A DNA stretch of 64,000 nucleotides from Asterella californica (GCA_036924285.1 JAYKYS010000011.1:7812001-7876000); one strand, 5' to 3'; counted from the stretch's first letter, positions 11,750-23,164 are shown. The notes: a model not told the origin generated them from the letters alone. Made by a program: numbers and translations.

Positions 11750-12720
11750 TTAGAGATTAGCTTGCGCCTGCGACCTGTCAACGAACAGTTTGGGAGATTT
11801 AGGAGTCCAATGCAAGCGCGCAAGGCGTCGTTGGGTTCAGATCTGTGCAGGCTACGCACTGGTTCAAACGGTTTGGGAAGAGACGGATTGGGAGATGTGT
11901 ACTGAGAGAAATTGAGATGCATGAGGGAGATTGAGAGATTTCAGTTATCTGTGAAGGAGAGTTGGACCGTTCGGACCGTTCTGGAGTCCAAACTTGTTGT
12001 CCTTGGATCCCATCGGGATCAAAACACCGAGTTCTACAGGAAATTGAAGACGATATCAAGTTTCATCGGGTGGTTTAGGAGTTCTGAGTGAAATTGGCTC
12101 GTAGGGAAGCGCTTGCGTCAGATTTTTCATCGCCTGCGACCTAAAATAGGGTTGTTCTTCGCGATCGGTGTGTCGAGCTCTTCGTTCTTGGTGCCTATGC
12201 GACCAGAGAGTCTTCATCTACACATAGGAGAAGACAATACGTGGATTGGATTGTTGGTTTGGGTGAGGTAAGCGAGTTTGAGCCGCAGGGAGTCCATTTA
12301 CGTCAGTTTTTTGCAACCTGCGACCAAATTTCTTGCGTGGTTTTGCAAGGGGAATTCCAAACGACTTGTTTGGAGTCTCGTTGGGTTCGTGATAGTAGAT
12401 CTATCTGCCAGGGAAGACGAATATCAGTTTAGATGATCCGTTTGTTCGGTATGTGCGGTTTTAAGCCGCAGGGAGGAGTTTTTGAAGGTTCGGTCACCTG
12501 CGACCAAAAATCGGCGATATCTCTGCTGTTGGGAGTCGGATCTGAAGGTTTCTTGGGTTAACGGAGTCAGCGGAGGAGACCCTATCGACATCTGAAAGTC
12601 CTTTCGGTGAAAGGAGGAAGTCCACAGATAGGTCTTTTTCGATTTCTTCGTTACGGGTTTTGCTCTTTTGAGTTCGTTAGAGTTCTGGTTGGCTATATAC
12701 AGCTTGTGGTAGCTAGCTTT
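11750..12720. repeat. Degenerate ~183-bp repeats marked by CCTGCGACC
   Basis: CCTGCGACC occurs at 11,767, 12,133, 12,317 and 12,497, giving spacings of 366, 184 and 180. This is a 183-bp unit with one decayed copy near 11,950. Preceding blocks also align: CGTAGGGAAGCGCTTGCGTCA, CGCAGGGAGTCCATTTACGTCA and CGCAGGGAGGAG. The first 500 bp are shared with the inverted arm at 0.4-1.0 kb. Confidence 0.75.
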
Positions 12721-13323
12721 AGCTAAGAACTTGTACATGCATGTGGTTTGGACTTGGGGTTTGGATCGCGTGATACTGCTGTGGCTCTGCTTGTTAGCAA
12801 AGGGAAGTTTCTCTTGCTTTGAGCTACGCTTCGGTGTTTTTGGGTCAGCGTTGAGAAACAGGGGTTGTTTTTAAGGGCTTTGAAGCATGTTACAGACCGC
12901 TCTGGTCTGTTTTTCAGTTCTGTGCTCTTAGGAGAAAGAACCGACAGTGTACATACATTTGGAGTTAGTATATATCGCAGCGTTCGTTTTTGTGGTTGTT
13001 TTTCTCTGTCTTGTCTCTGTTTCGACACACAACATCTCCACAGCCAGGAACCTTGCGTTTTCCTGGACATCCTTCATGCAATATCCGACACGATAGCGTC
13101 ATCTCAGTTGGTAATGCTGCTCCGTCTTTTGCTCACAATCCGGTTAATAACTCAACTCTAACTGATTGTTCCTCTCCTAATTGCTTGTTCCTCACAGCGT
13201 TTTCACGTCTCCTGCACTAAGTCTACTTAGTAACACAAGTCACCTGTCCCTTAACCCACTGCCTCACCCCTCTCCTCTTCTCCTCCGGCTCCGTCATCTC
13301 ACCTCGTCTCACCTCAAGCCACC
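12721..13323. other. No gene seen; distal part of the LINE 5' region
   Basis: Open frames exist on both strands but none resembles a known protein. The right-hand edge carries the candidate LINE target duplication. Confidence 0.4.
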
Positions 13324-13338
13324 CTTGATGTGATCATG
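13324..13338. repeat. Right candidate target-site duplication of the LINE
   Basis: CTTGATGTGATCATG, one mismatch from 3559-3573. The flanking sequence beyond it would be the original locus. Confidence 0.55.
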
Positions 13339-13479
13339 TAAATCATCTTGTATAGTAAAGGAAATAAGGAAAGGACCTTCTTCTTGTATCACACGGACGG
13401 TTTTATGATCAAGTGATCTTTTCTTCTTAACCGTTGTAATGTCTATACCTAAATATACATCGAGATCAAAGTGTGTCAA

Positions 13480-13562
13480 ACCACTAAATCTTGACAAAAA
13501 ACCACGAAAACATACAAGCAAAGAACCACTAAACCTTGACAAAAAACCATGAAAACATACCA
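13480..13562. repeat. 45-bp tandem duplication
   Basis: Two units begin ACCACTAAATCTTGAC (13,480) and ACCACTAAACCTTGAC (13,525), each followed by AAAAAACCAYGAAAACATAC. The minus strand reads them as two 15-residue repeats, probably by chance. Confidence 0.8.
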
Positions 13563-13597
13563 CCAACTACCAAACTAGAGCTTTAAATCTTAACTTG

Positions 13598-13805
13598 ATC
13601 CGTGCGATTGCGTCGAAGTCACACTGATAAGTTTATGTGTGATTTCAGAAATTTAGTCACGGTCGCACTAAGTGAAATACGATTGAGTCAAATCACACTT
13701 ATCAGTGTGACCCGACTGCTCTCAATGCGATATGAAGTGCGGGTCGCACTGACCAGTGTGATATGGAGTGTGAGAGGAACGAGTTCGCACTGAGTACTCG
13801 TAATG
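13598..13805. repeat. Degenerate short repeat field, second part
   Basis: Repeated variants of GTCGCACTRAGTG, TCAGTGTGACCCGA and CAATGCGATATGAAGTGC. They resemble the field at 2046-2460, and the two may be halves of one field split by the LINE. Confidence 0.5.
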
Positions 13806-14290
13806 TTCTCAAAGATCGATTGTGCTCGAATCACAAGGGTTCAAAATTTCTCTACAGCTCCGACTACCAAACCCACCTTATGGGTCCGCATAGATGTCTC
13901 AAACTATGTTTGGTTCCTCTGTGTCTTCATCACGAAACTGACCTTCTGTCTTGTCTCTCTTCCTCTTAGTCAAACACGCCTTGCCAGAAAGCGCACCCAT
14001 TCGTCTTCCCTCCGCCTTGCCTCCCGTCTTGCCCTCAATCGACAATACTCTTGCTCTTGGACCCTAAAGCTCTTGCTAAGCACTCAAACAACTCATAGGT
14101 CAACGACCTAAATGTGATGTAAACTCTCCAATACTAAACTTCTTCATAAACCCTCGAAAAGCTTTACATTTAATCATAAGTCGCTACTTAATGAATGAAA
14201 GAAGTTCAGAAAAATAGAACATGTCGACTTGAACAATGAAAGTCCAGCGAAATGTCTTATTTATTTAAGAATATCTTATTCTAAAATCAA
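13806..14290. other. No gene seen
   Basis: Non-coding; no supported feature. Confidence 0.4.
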
Positions 14291-14292
14291 AG

Positions 14293-15240
14293 TTACATGT
14301 TATCGAGCTTCTCGATAATTTCTTTGGTTTCCTCGAACAATTTTCTAACTTCATGCAATTCAACAAACAAAGAGGTATGTCTCTTTCTACTATGTTTCTT
14401 CTTGTGACTCTCTCTACCTCTTTTCTTCTCTTCCAACATGATCATTCGATACTCAACAAACACCTTCCTATACTGTGTCTTTTCTCTTATACTCTCCTCA
14501 TACAATTCAACACTCCCCCTTTTATATTCTTGTTGCTTCTTGATTTCTAAATTCTAGATATTTCTTGCACCGACTCAAATATAGCTCCTCAACTCATCTC
14601 GTCTTGTCCACCACCTCCATCTTCATTAATCATTATCTCCTCATCAATTAGACTATTTCATCCTCATCACAATGAGAAATATCCGTATCTTCCACCGTCA
14701 TCTTTAGTATATCGAGGCAAAATACTCTCATATCGAGGAAGAGTACTTTTTGTTTGAAAATTGAGAATCATGTCTTAAAAATTATTCTTCTGATGGAATT
14801 CCATATGGAGCGATAGCAAGAGGATCAATGTTGGCATGATTACCAAAAACCACATTCATTCGATAAAGTGAAGACACTTTTCATTCAGCTTCTCTTCCAA
14901 CATCAGTCCGTTCAACATTTCATCTTCTATCAGTCCTTCTCCTGTGCTATCTTGAATTTTCTTTGTTTTCTTGTCATGTCAACGTATCTTTCAAATCATT
15001 TTTCAAACCTACACCAATCACAACAGGAAATCCACTTTTCTCAGAAAGTTGTGCAGCCATGATCCCAAATGCAGTGGCTTTGCTCAAGCACTTTCCAACA
15101 CCAACTTTCATTTTTTGACTTGCTCCGTGCAGTGCAGCAAATTTTTCTTCATCCTCGATACATACAACTATCTTCTCATAATCGTCTGGATTCAAACGGA
15201 TGCGTGATTTCTTCAACACGTCTATATTTTTTGGAGCCAT
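14293..15240 (-). pseudogene. Broken gene, possible Myb/SANT-like transposon-associated protein
   Basis: The start at 15,240 (MAPKNIDVLKKSRIRL) opens an 88-residue block containing KFAALHGASQ and SKATAFGIMAAQLSEKSGFP. After a frame break the message continues near 14,930 with STGEGLIEDEMLNGLMLEEK and then, one frame away, YRMNVVFGNHANIDPLA near 14,850. The last block, 14,505-14,293, is a basic, Glu-rich helical tail (YRKVFVEYRMIMLEEKKRG). The whole reads like an N-terminal small DNA-binding-like domain, a linker and a C-terminal coiled coil, about 310 codons with at least two frameshifts. The resemblance to SANT/Myb-like proteins that accompany transposons is from memory of the general pattern. 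Family assignment is uncertain; that it was once coding seems likely. Confidence 0.45.
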
Positions 15241-16375
15241 CGCACTGCAATGATTATCAAACAGAAGATCAATCTACCACTCGCTGCACTACTTCAGATT
15301 GATTGAATGCAGACTTCCATAAGTGAGGGGTTTGAATTTCCCCACGCCTATCATCATTCCAAATTTTGCGTCATTTAAGTTAACTGTACTTCACAAGTAA
15401 ATCGGGTATGTTTGAAACGCCCCCTCACTTAGTCGTGGCTATAGGATGTAGTACCGAGATGATGTTAGATGAGACTTTCTTGAGACAGTGGTCGTCATCG
15501 ACTTATGGAAAAGATTCTTCCATCCATTAAGAAATAATTCATTTGAACTTTGACACCCCTTATTACTCAATGCTCTCGACTTATACTTAGCAATAATCTT
15601 AAGAAAACTATCGCACTTAAAAAACAAGCACCTTAAGCACAAAATTTCACTTCAAACTTCAAACCTTCCAACTATCCTTCTCAATCGTAATCACTTGCTC
15701 ATACGTTATCGCATCACCTTATCGAGACCTCTCTTAGACAAGACTTTATAGAAAAACCACTCCACTCTTATGTCATGCACGACATTTCCGTGCATTAACT
15801 CTCCGGAGTGAGAAAACCATCTTTAAATCACCCCTCCCGCTACTTAAGAGGTGGGGCTCTCACCTCTATTCGTTGTTAGTTATCAATGAGGTTTGAGAAA
15901 GGAGGGGGTCCCGTAGCAAAACACGCATCGTTGACACATTTTTATTGATTGTCGTTTCATCTCTATCTAGGTTTAAAATGAGCATCTCTTTGATATCAAC
16001 ATTTTGAGTCATTGATGAGACGATATACTCATCCGACGGTTGAGAAAAAGTCAGCCTCTGTTGCATTTTCAACTTCTAGTTCAAAAATTTGAATTTTAGA
16101 GGTGACCCTATTGAGCACTTGTTGGTTACAGCGACCGGATTGTTGGATAGAAGAACATGGACTGAGAAATCTTGTATGAAATTGATACGTGGACTATAGA
16201 TACTTCTCAGCCAGAGATATTTCTCACCTGCCAAAAAATATGGATGGATTTCTGGCCGTCAAGAAGATTTTTCCGGTCAACTGAAGAATTCGAATTTTCA
16301 GAGAAGGAACACCTTCCTCCTCACTTCACGTGCGTGTAAGGGAGAAGTACTGTCTCCTTCCTCCATTCCTTCTCC
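15241..16375. other. No gene seen
   Basis: AT-rich sequence with only short incidental ORFs on both strands. Confidence 0.4.
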
Positions 16376-16740
16376 ACTTTCTGGGTATTTGATCCACCTT
16401 CCTTGTTTTCCTTCTCTCTTTTCTTCTTCTTCTTCTCTTCTTCTGTATTTTTTCCATTGGTTTTCTTTTTCTCTAGTTTGTTCTCACTTTCATTCATTTA
16501 TAGTTTTCTTACATCTTAGTTCTGATCTTGTTTGTATTTTTGTGTGTATTATTTATTTTTTTTCTTATCTTTTCTACACCTCCTCTTGGTTTACACTTCT
16601 TATTTTATATCTGTTGTAAACTCATGCAAACATTACTTTTGCTATTTTTTCATGTGTCATTATTTATTTTTATTTTTATTTATTTTATTTATAGTTGTAG
16701 AGATCTTATAATTATAGTTCAGTTCTTGAGGAACTTCAGA
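16376..16740. repeat. Pyrimidine/T-rich tract with (TTC)n
   Basis: A long T-rich run containing TTCTTCTTCTTC near 16,423 and ATTTTTATTT near 16,665. It precedes a short start MPPRVWSRRHG at 16,747. That could be the gag start of the gypsy remnant downstream, but it is closed by a stop after 22 codons. Confidence 0.5.
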
Positions 16741-17090
16741 GGCAAGATGCCTCCTAGAGTGTGGTCTAGACGTCATGGGATCGTCATTTACTTAGAGGAT
16801 GTCCCGAGGTACTAGGAGAGAAGGTGAGAGTGTCAGAGTCGTTGATGATGCATTATGTGTAGTTGATGCAGCTTTTAGGTCCGGGTGCAAGTCACATTGC
16901 TGTTTTTCAATTTCTTTTTGAGGTTGCTCGTCCTCGCATATATCATTTGGCAAGAGAGACGAGTGCCAGAGCACAGACCGTCAATGATGAAGAGACGATA
17001 CCAGATGTAATGTGAGGATCTGATGGGGTTGACATAACACAAGGAGAGGTAGATTTCGATGCTGCTCTGGAGATACTTCATGCCTTTGAC

Positions 17091-18227
17091 ATTCAAAACA
17101 TAACTCCATCTCAAAGACCGGCCGGACTGCTTCAGCCTCTGCCTGTTCCCGAGAATTGGTGAGAGAGTCTCACAATGGACTTCATACCTCAACTGCCTTC
17201 TTCCCACGGTTATGACTGTTTCTTGACCATGGTGGACCGATTGAGCAAGATGGCGCATTTTATCCCATGTACGACCATCATCTCAGCCTTTGAGATAGCT
17301 AGACTCTTCCTCACCCACGTATTTAAATATCATGGGTTACCTAAAGAAATCATAGCTGACAATGACTTTCGCTTCGCAAACGAGTTCTGGACAACCTTGT
17401 TTGCAAGTTTAGGGACAAAACTGAAATTCACAGCAGCCTACCATCCGCAGACCAATGGGCAGAGCGAACGTGTCAACCAAGTTATAGAGCAGGGACTCCG
17501 GAACTACATGCTGAGAGATCAGTCTGACTGGTCGGACCACTTAGACTTGGTAGAGTTCGCTTATAATGATGCGTTACACTCTGCCACCGACTACAAGCCA
17601 TTCGAGCTTGTGTACAAGGGTAACCAGTCCTCACTTTCTCCAGTCAGCCTCCAACTACAGTCACTTGAGTTTGAAACCGCCATTCGGGAGACTCTCCTGA
17701 ATGTGACCGAATTCATAGGTAGAAGATCTTATGTGTTGCATATGGCTAAACAAAACATATTGAAAGCACAGGTACAATACACCAAGTACGCTAACCAGAA
17801 GAGACGAGACATACAAATGGAAGTTGGAGACCGTGTCTGGTTGAAAACGAAGGCATACTCCATCACTCAAGGGATGATTTGGAAATTTATTCCCTGGTGG
17901 GCTGGACCGTTTAAGATCCTTAAGAGGATCACACCAGTCAGCTACCACATGAGTTTCTCTTCGAGTATGTAGGGTTACCACCCAATAATCCACGTCTATA
18001 ACCTCAAGAAATTTGTAGCCGACGATTTACTTCCAGGGAGGATCCAGAAGTGGACTCCTGCCCTAGAACATCTCCCCATGTTATCGGACATGAGAGTCAG
18101 GAGGGTGCTAGATCAGAGGTCCATGCCTGGTCCGAGCACGGAACCCGAAAGGGTTGAGTTATTGATACAGTGGGAAGGCCGAGGCTTAATAGCCCAAACA
18201 TGGGTGACCCTAGCCGAAGTTCCCTAG
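17091..18227 (+). pseudogene. Ty3/gypsy integrase with C-terminal chromodomain (5'-truncated)
   Basis: The fragment opens at IQNITPSQRPAGLLQPLPVP, the segment just before the integrase core. The upstream zinc-binding domain and all of gag, protease and RT are missing. The catalytic triad is visible: Asp in MDFIPQLP, Asp in IIADNDFRF, and Glu in NGQSERVNQVIEQGLRNYM. The GPY/F module is present as WWAGPFKIL near 17,905. A chromodomain-like block follows at about 18,090-18,215, with ELLIQWEGRG and TWVTLAEV, which marks a chromovirus. Two in-frame stops break it: TGA after PENW near 17,161 and TAG near 17,972. The frame resumes as GYHPIIHVYNLKKF. Chromodomains of this kind steer integration into heterochromatin. 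Confidence 0.85.
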
Positions 18228-18315
18228 GTCTTAATTGCACGACCTTATCAGGTATTTATCCGAGGACGGGCCTCACAAGTAGCCCGAACCTGATGCCCAC
18301 ATCTGAGAGGAGAAG
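18228..18315 (+). other. Gypsy 3' internal region with polypurine tract
   Basis: Ends in the purine run GAGAGGAGAAG, directly followed by TGTAGGAG. This is the usual arrangement of the plus-strand priming tract against a 3' LTR. Confidence 0.45.
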
Positions 18316-19450
18316 TGTAGGAGATTCGGCGTGAGGCTCGAAGTACTCAGGGACCACTGCAATGTGCAAAGATTCGCAACCCTAAGCACACATAGGTGCA
18401 GAGGATCTTCCAAGGCCCGGACAGCTCCTGCAGGTTTGACTCGAGAAGGTGAGGAGGAGGATTAAGTAGCCAGCTGACCTAGCCAGGCTCGAGGTAAATT
18501 AATTTACCCTGTGCACTATTAAAACTTGTCTCAGAGGCATCTCCTACAAAAGAAAGGATCGAGCCCAAGTCTTAAAACCCTGGAGGAAAGTAAATACTTC
18601 AGGAAGGTATCAAGTGTGAGGTTACACCTCCTTTATCGTTTGGCAGTATGTCATAAGGACCCGTCTACATGCCCGCAGGTTTTCAATACCAAGACGGCAG
18701 AGGTAAACACTAAGGACTAACCCAGGTCCCCGACCTCTTGCTTGTATTCACAGGGAGGCAATGATTAAAAGACCAAGAGTCGCTTGGAGGCCTCACAGAT
18801 GTTCAATCGAGGTCATGGCATTAGATCTAGGTCCCGCGAGGGTTAACCGACCGTTGAGCAAAGCCTTAGGCCGAATTAGAGGACTTAGAGGCCGCGGAGG
18901 GCAATTTTGGGACCAGTGCTATTCCCTGACCACCCCGCAGCCACCCAGCAGCCGACACGCAGCTCGGAGTAGTGCATAAGGCCGAAGACAGTCAAGCCAG
19001 GTGCGAAGGCACGCGTCCCTATGCGGCCACAGCCACGGAAGGTGAATCGTCACCGCATGGCGATCGCTGACGGGCCCGCATAAAGACACACATGCGTGCA
19101 AGGAAGTAGAGCCCGCGGAGGCATGCATCCCTATGCACGAGGAACGGATGGAGACGACGGAATGGGCGGAGATCGGACGGAGGCTTCTGATTGATCGAGA
19201 ACTCCTCGGATGACGGTGACATACGTGGGGGGTTACCTAACGTGGACGTTTCGCCTTCCCCCGAGAAGGAAAGTAGAATCGAGAACTCCGCGGGCCCGCA
19301 TTTCCACGCATGAGTTCCCAGCCAATGGGAACTCATGAAACCTCACCGTTATCCTCTCTCTTGCATCCTGCTCAGCCCTCGTGAGACTTCGATGAGAAAA
19401 AAAGCACCTTCCGAGCAATAAAATATTGCAGCATACTTACAAATCATAAG
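18316..19450 (+). mobile_element. Probable 3' LTR of the gypsy remnant (right end not defined)
   Basis: Starts TGTAGGAGATTCGGC right after the polypurine tract. It is more GC-rich than its surroundings at 18.8-19.3 kb and contains AATAAA near 19,418. No second LTR is present to fix the end, so 19,450 is an estimate. Confidence 0.4.
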
Positions 19451-20432
19451 CCGCTTCGGTCACCAAATAACATATCACGAAGCTCTATTTTCCATTACGT
19501 TGTGCATTTTGAGAAGTAACGTCTTATCGAAGGTCTATTTTGCACATAAGTGTTTTGTGACCGTCGCTCTCTAGTCTTGGATGGTTCACGTAATATATTC
19601 TCATTCCAATCCATGGCGCAAACCGCAAGAGGTGCTTCATGAGACTTGTCAGAGTGGATCCGCTTGGATGCAAACTTATTTATGATTGAGTTGAATGTCT
19701 CAAATAGATAATTCTCTCAAGAAACATTTTTGGAATGAAAACGTTTATTGTATATCTTACAAACCCGTATGCCGACAATCATCTACTAGTAATGATTCCA
19801 CTATCAGATCAACCTCTACATTAACAGACCTCTGAGAATCACCCACAAGATCTATTGGAGCTTGAGAGTCACATACAACCGTATGCAAGTTTGAGTGTGG
19901 TGTAGAAACCTAAGTAGAAAAAACAAACAATTAACGTTATACAAAATGCATACATTCAACATCATATACTTGAAAAACTAGAATAAACTCACTAAACATG
20001 TTTGAACCTCTTACCGGCTCTGACGTAGATCTCGGGTCCGGTCGATCAGCGGCGCGGGTCCAAGCGGAAACACAAAATTCAAAACTCTGCGCAGTGCTTT
20101 CCAATTCGCCGGTCCGATGCAATCCACTCAGACACTCTTCCAATCTCTTGTTTGCTCGATTAGTCTAGGACCGGAGGCAACACAGATGCTCCGTGATCTC
20201 ACACACACTCCAATGCTCAAGCACTCATCTCCACGGATCCTTTACTCCAAATTTGACTCATACACAGACGTCACCTTGTTAAGGTGGGCGCAGCGACCCC
20301 GGACATAGATCAGTCTACTCTAAAGTCACGACAGACACTATCTAGCTTGTAAAATCCTGACCCACTACTCTCAATTCGCGGCTATGGCAGTCGAGGCTCT
20401 CGATCCTAACAAAACTGTCAGCTACACACAAG
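19451..20432. other. No gene seen
   Basis: Only short incidental ORFs; no repeat or domain that I can support. Confidence 0.4.
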
Positions 20433-20460
20433 CACGAGGTTTCCTCGAGGAAACCTCGTG
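20433..20460. repeat. Perfect 28-bp palindrome
   Basis: The left arm is CACGAGGTTTCCTC, followed at once by its exact reverse complement with no spacer. The centre is an XhoI-type CTCGAG. It would form a cruciform or a dimeric protein site. Confidence 0.9.
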
Positions 20461-21728
20461 TATACACACAGCTGTCTCTCGAGTCCTTATCTTCGCGGAG
20501 CACTATGCTACGTGGTGATCCCGCAACTCTTTATCCCTTCCAGCATCCGTCGTCATCTGGGCACAGTTCCTTATGGCTCGTCTTTATACTCTGCCAGGTG
20601 TCGCCTTGCCTGTCTGTCCTTTCCGCTCCTCGAGTAGAGTGTCGGGTCTCAAATCGTCACGGCTAATCTCTTAACATTTTATTATTATTTAATCTCCATT
20701 TGCAAGCTCCTTGTCAGTTTTTAATCAAATTTTTCTTTGTCTTTTTGGTAAGTCACATGTCTTATCTTCATTCTCGACTTAGGTTTTGCTTTGTACAAGT
20801 GTTTATTTGTATTCAACTCTATTTGTAAGCTCTAAGTGAGCAATATGTAACTCCTACGATTTATAAGCAATATTTTGTTATCCTAAGCATAAGCAGTTGT
20901 CTTTGTTTGCTTTACTTTTTGCATTTTCTTTAGTCTTGGCTTCGTTTTAGTTTTGGCATCCGCCTCTTATCAGTCTTGTTTTACAATTTTTTTTCTGAAT
21001 TTTTTTCTGTCCAGTTTCTAGCATTGTTTGTACTCCAAAAATTCTTTTCTCTCAAGAAAAGCCCTTTGAGTAGCCACAACATGTAAATCGATACTAGTGT
21101 GATGAACTTCAAGAAAAGTGACTCGTGTTTCTAAAGAGAAGCTACAACTTGAATACCTTTCAATGTGAATACGGTGATTTACTAGCTAGATACCGTTCTT
21201 GTAACAAAAGAATTGACTCGAAATTTTGTCGGAGCTGTTTGACTTGAAAGTTGGTCTGAGTTGTTTGTCACTGTGCTCCTCGAAACACTCTAAAGAGTAC
21301 CAAAGCAAAGATATTACTTACCCTGGTGTTTGAATCCAAGGGCACTAGGTAGTAAAAGAACTTGTGAAGAAGCGTAGAGAAGTACGTGGGAAAAACTGTA
21401 GGGGTCCATGACTGCAGATACCATAAGACAAGACATTTTGAAACTAAAAATATTATAAATATCATATGAGAGTCCTTCTAGGAGGAGTTGAACGCCTTTC
21501 ACTACACCAGTTGCAGCAGAAGGTCGTCACCCTTCGTCATTGACACCTATTATCAATGCTTCACTGGGTTGAAGAGACATAGGGCCAAAATAGTCACATA
21601 GAAATCTCAAAAAATCAAGCCATAAAACTCACGTGAATTCCAGATTGAATAGCTTCTAAAATAGATGAGAAGAGAGTTCTTTCTACAAATCTAGCAACAC
21701 GGGCGAGCTATTTGTATACTACATATTG
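20461..21728. other. No gene seen
   Basis: T-rich between 20,680 and 21,060, then ordinary non-coding sequence. Confidence 0.4.
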
Positions 21729-22034
21729 CTATTTCTTGGGCTCAGACTCAAAAAAGCTGTATATTGCATACAAAATCAACCTCTCTAATTTATCCATGTC
21801 CAACTCAGTTGCTGCTAAATCACATGCGGCACAATAACGTGGAAACTTCTCTCTCAACTTACTCATGCTATAAAATCGATTCTTGCGCTTTGGACCTCCA
21901 GAAACCACACGTACATGCCAAGACATCTTGTAAATATCCTCGAGTACCAAATCAAGAGAAAGTTGTCTCCATCTATCCCGAACGACATCATCGTGGGTCT
22001 CAAAAAGATCACCGGCTTGACTAAAAGAGTCCAT
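21729..22034 (-). CDS. Hypothetical 101-residue ORF
   Basis: The frame from MDSFSQAGDLFETHDD to the stop after FFESEPKK is intact, with a natural-looking mix of acidic and aromatic residues and Cys at CAACDLAATE. I do not recognise it. It has no neighbours of related function and lies between the gypsy remnant and the copia insertion. It could be a decayed exon or a chance ORF; the open frame alone is weak evidence. Confidence 0.25.
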   Translation of the reverse strand: MDSFSQAGDLFETHDDVVRDRWRQLSLDLVLEDIYKMSWHVRVVSGGPKRKNRFYSMSKLREKFPRYCAACDLAATELDMDKLERLILYAIYSFFESEPKK

Positions 22035-23164
22035 GAAAAAGAACTTGAAACACTGCGGCTATGTGAAAGAAGGAAAAAATAGTTACGCAATAGAGCAAAC
22101 GCAATAGAGCAGTCGCTGGTGATCCCAAGATGAAGACAGAGGACAAATATGAAGAAGAGCGAGAAAAACAATGTGACCTTGAAAAAATAAGCAGCCGCTT
22201 AAGTTGAAATTGGTGCAAACGTCGGACTAAACTTCACGTGAGCTAAATAACCCAATCATGGAACCCAATTGCAACACACAGAAGTAAATGCAAAGCACAT
22301 CACCAAGCACGGATGACGATCAAAGTGATAATGCGAAGAGAGCGCTCGAGTGCAAGGAGCTCTGTGTTGACAAAGATCGAGAATAAAGTAACGAGACAAG
22401 ACCGAGATCGTGTCCTAACACCTTGCCGTGGCGAGAAACAGCTCCGGCTTCTTTTCTCCGCTCGCTCTCAATCCTAACATCCGCCATCTGTGGAGAAAAC
22501 CATACGGTGGCCTAAAATCCCAGCCAAGAGACCTCACGACTAAACACATTGATAGTACTGGTAGCTACCAAGATGAAATCAGAATGCAAAAAGTAAGAAT
22601 AGAAGAGCAAAAACTGGTCCATGATGCAAACTGAACAAGAAGCAATGAGACGAAGAGAGCAAAAAACAAGACGACAGCTGTAATCAACGACGAGTCAATC
22701 AAAACGTGGATCAATATGACTCAAGATCCTAATTCCTGCACACGAAGAGATAATGTGAACACACGTGAAAATGGTGTTTGATCACAATGACAATCGCAAT
22801 GTCAGAAAGTGAACCGAAAAATGTCAAGAGGAGCACCAAGACAAGAGAAGCAAGCTGCTACCGCAACTAGAACCCAAACCAAGAGTGCAAGAACGGTATC
22901 AATGTCAGTTGAACGAGAAAACTTAAAGAGCAAAAGAATCGAGAAGAAGATAATCACCATGAAAGGTTTTGCTTCCCGCTCCGGTTGAAAACCAAACTCG
23001 TTAGAGTGAGGGGAAAAAAGACCCAAGTGTCCACTGGGGTCTTTTATACCCCGGTTGTGGTTTAATGTGTGGATTAGTGGAAGGACTAGAGGCTCCGTTT
23101 GTCTTGAACATCCTTGTATCGAGGTGGCCAGAGTAGCCCGATCCATCAAGAAGCCGAGCAAGCG
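22035..23164. other. No gene seen; target sequence of the copia element
   Basis: Purine-rich on the plus strand, with no recognised domain. It is continuous with 30,978 onward once the copia element is removed. Confidence 0.4.

Larger units (their letters stand above)
3574..13323 (-). mobile_element. LINE (non-LTR retrotransposon), ORF1 + ORF2, long repeat-bearing 5' region
   Basis: The element is transcribed on the minus strand. Order in the sense direction: a 2.5-kb upstream region with tandem repeats (13.3-10.8 kb), ORF1 with a DUF4283-type domain and a zinc knuckle (start 10,761), ORF2 with endonuclease and reverse transcriptase (start 8224), a 3' region, and an (AAAAT)n tail at 3574-3595. 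The coding parts are clear. The outer limit at 13,323 rests only on the candidate duplication CTTGATGYGATCATG found at both ends. If that is chance, the LINE ends somewhere near 10.8 kb and the repeats belong to a neighbour. Both ORFs carry frameshifts and stops, so this copy is dead. Confidence 0.7.
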
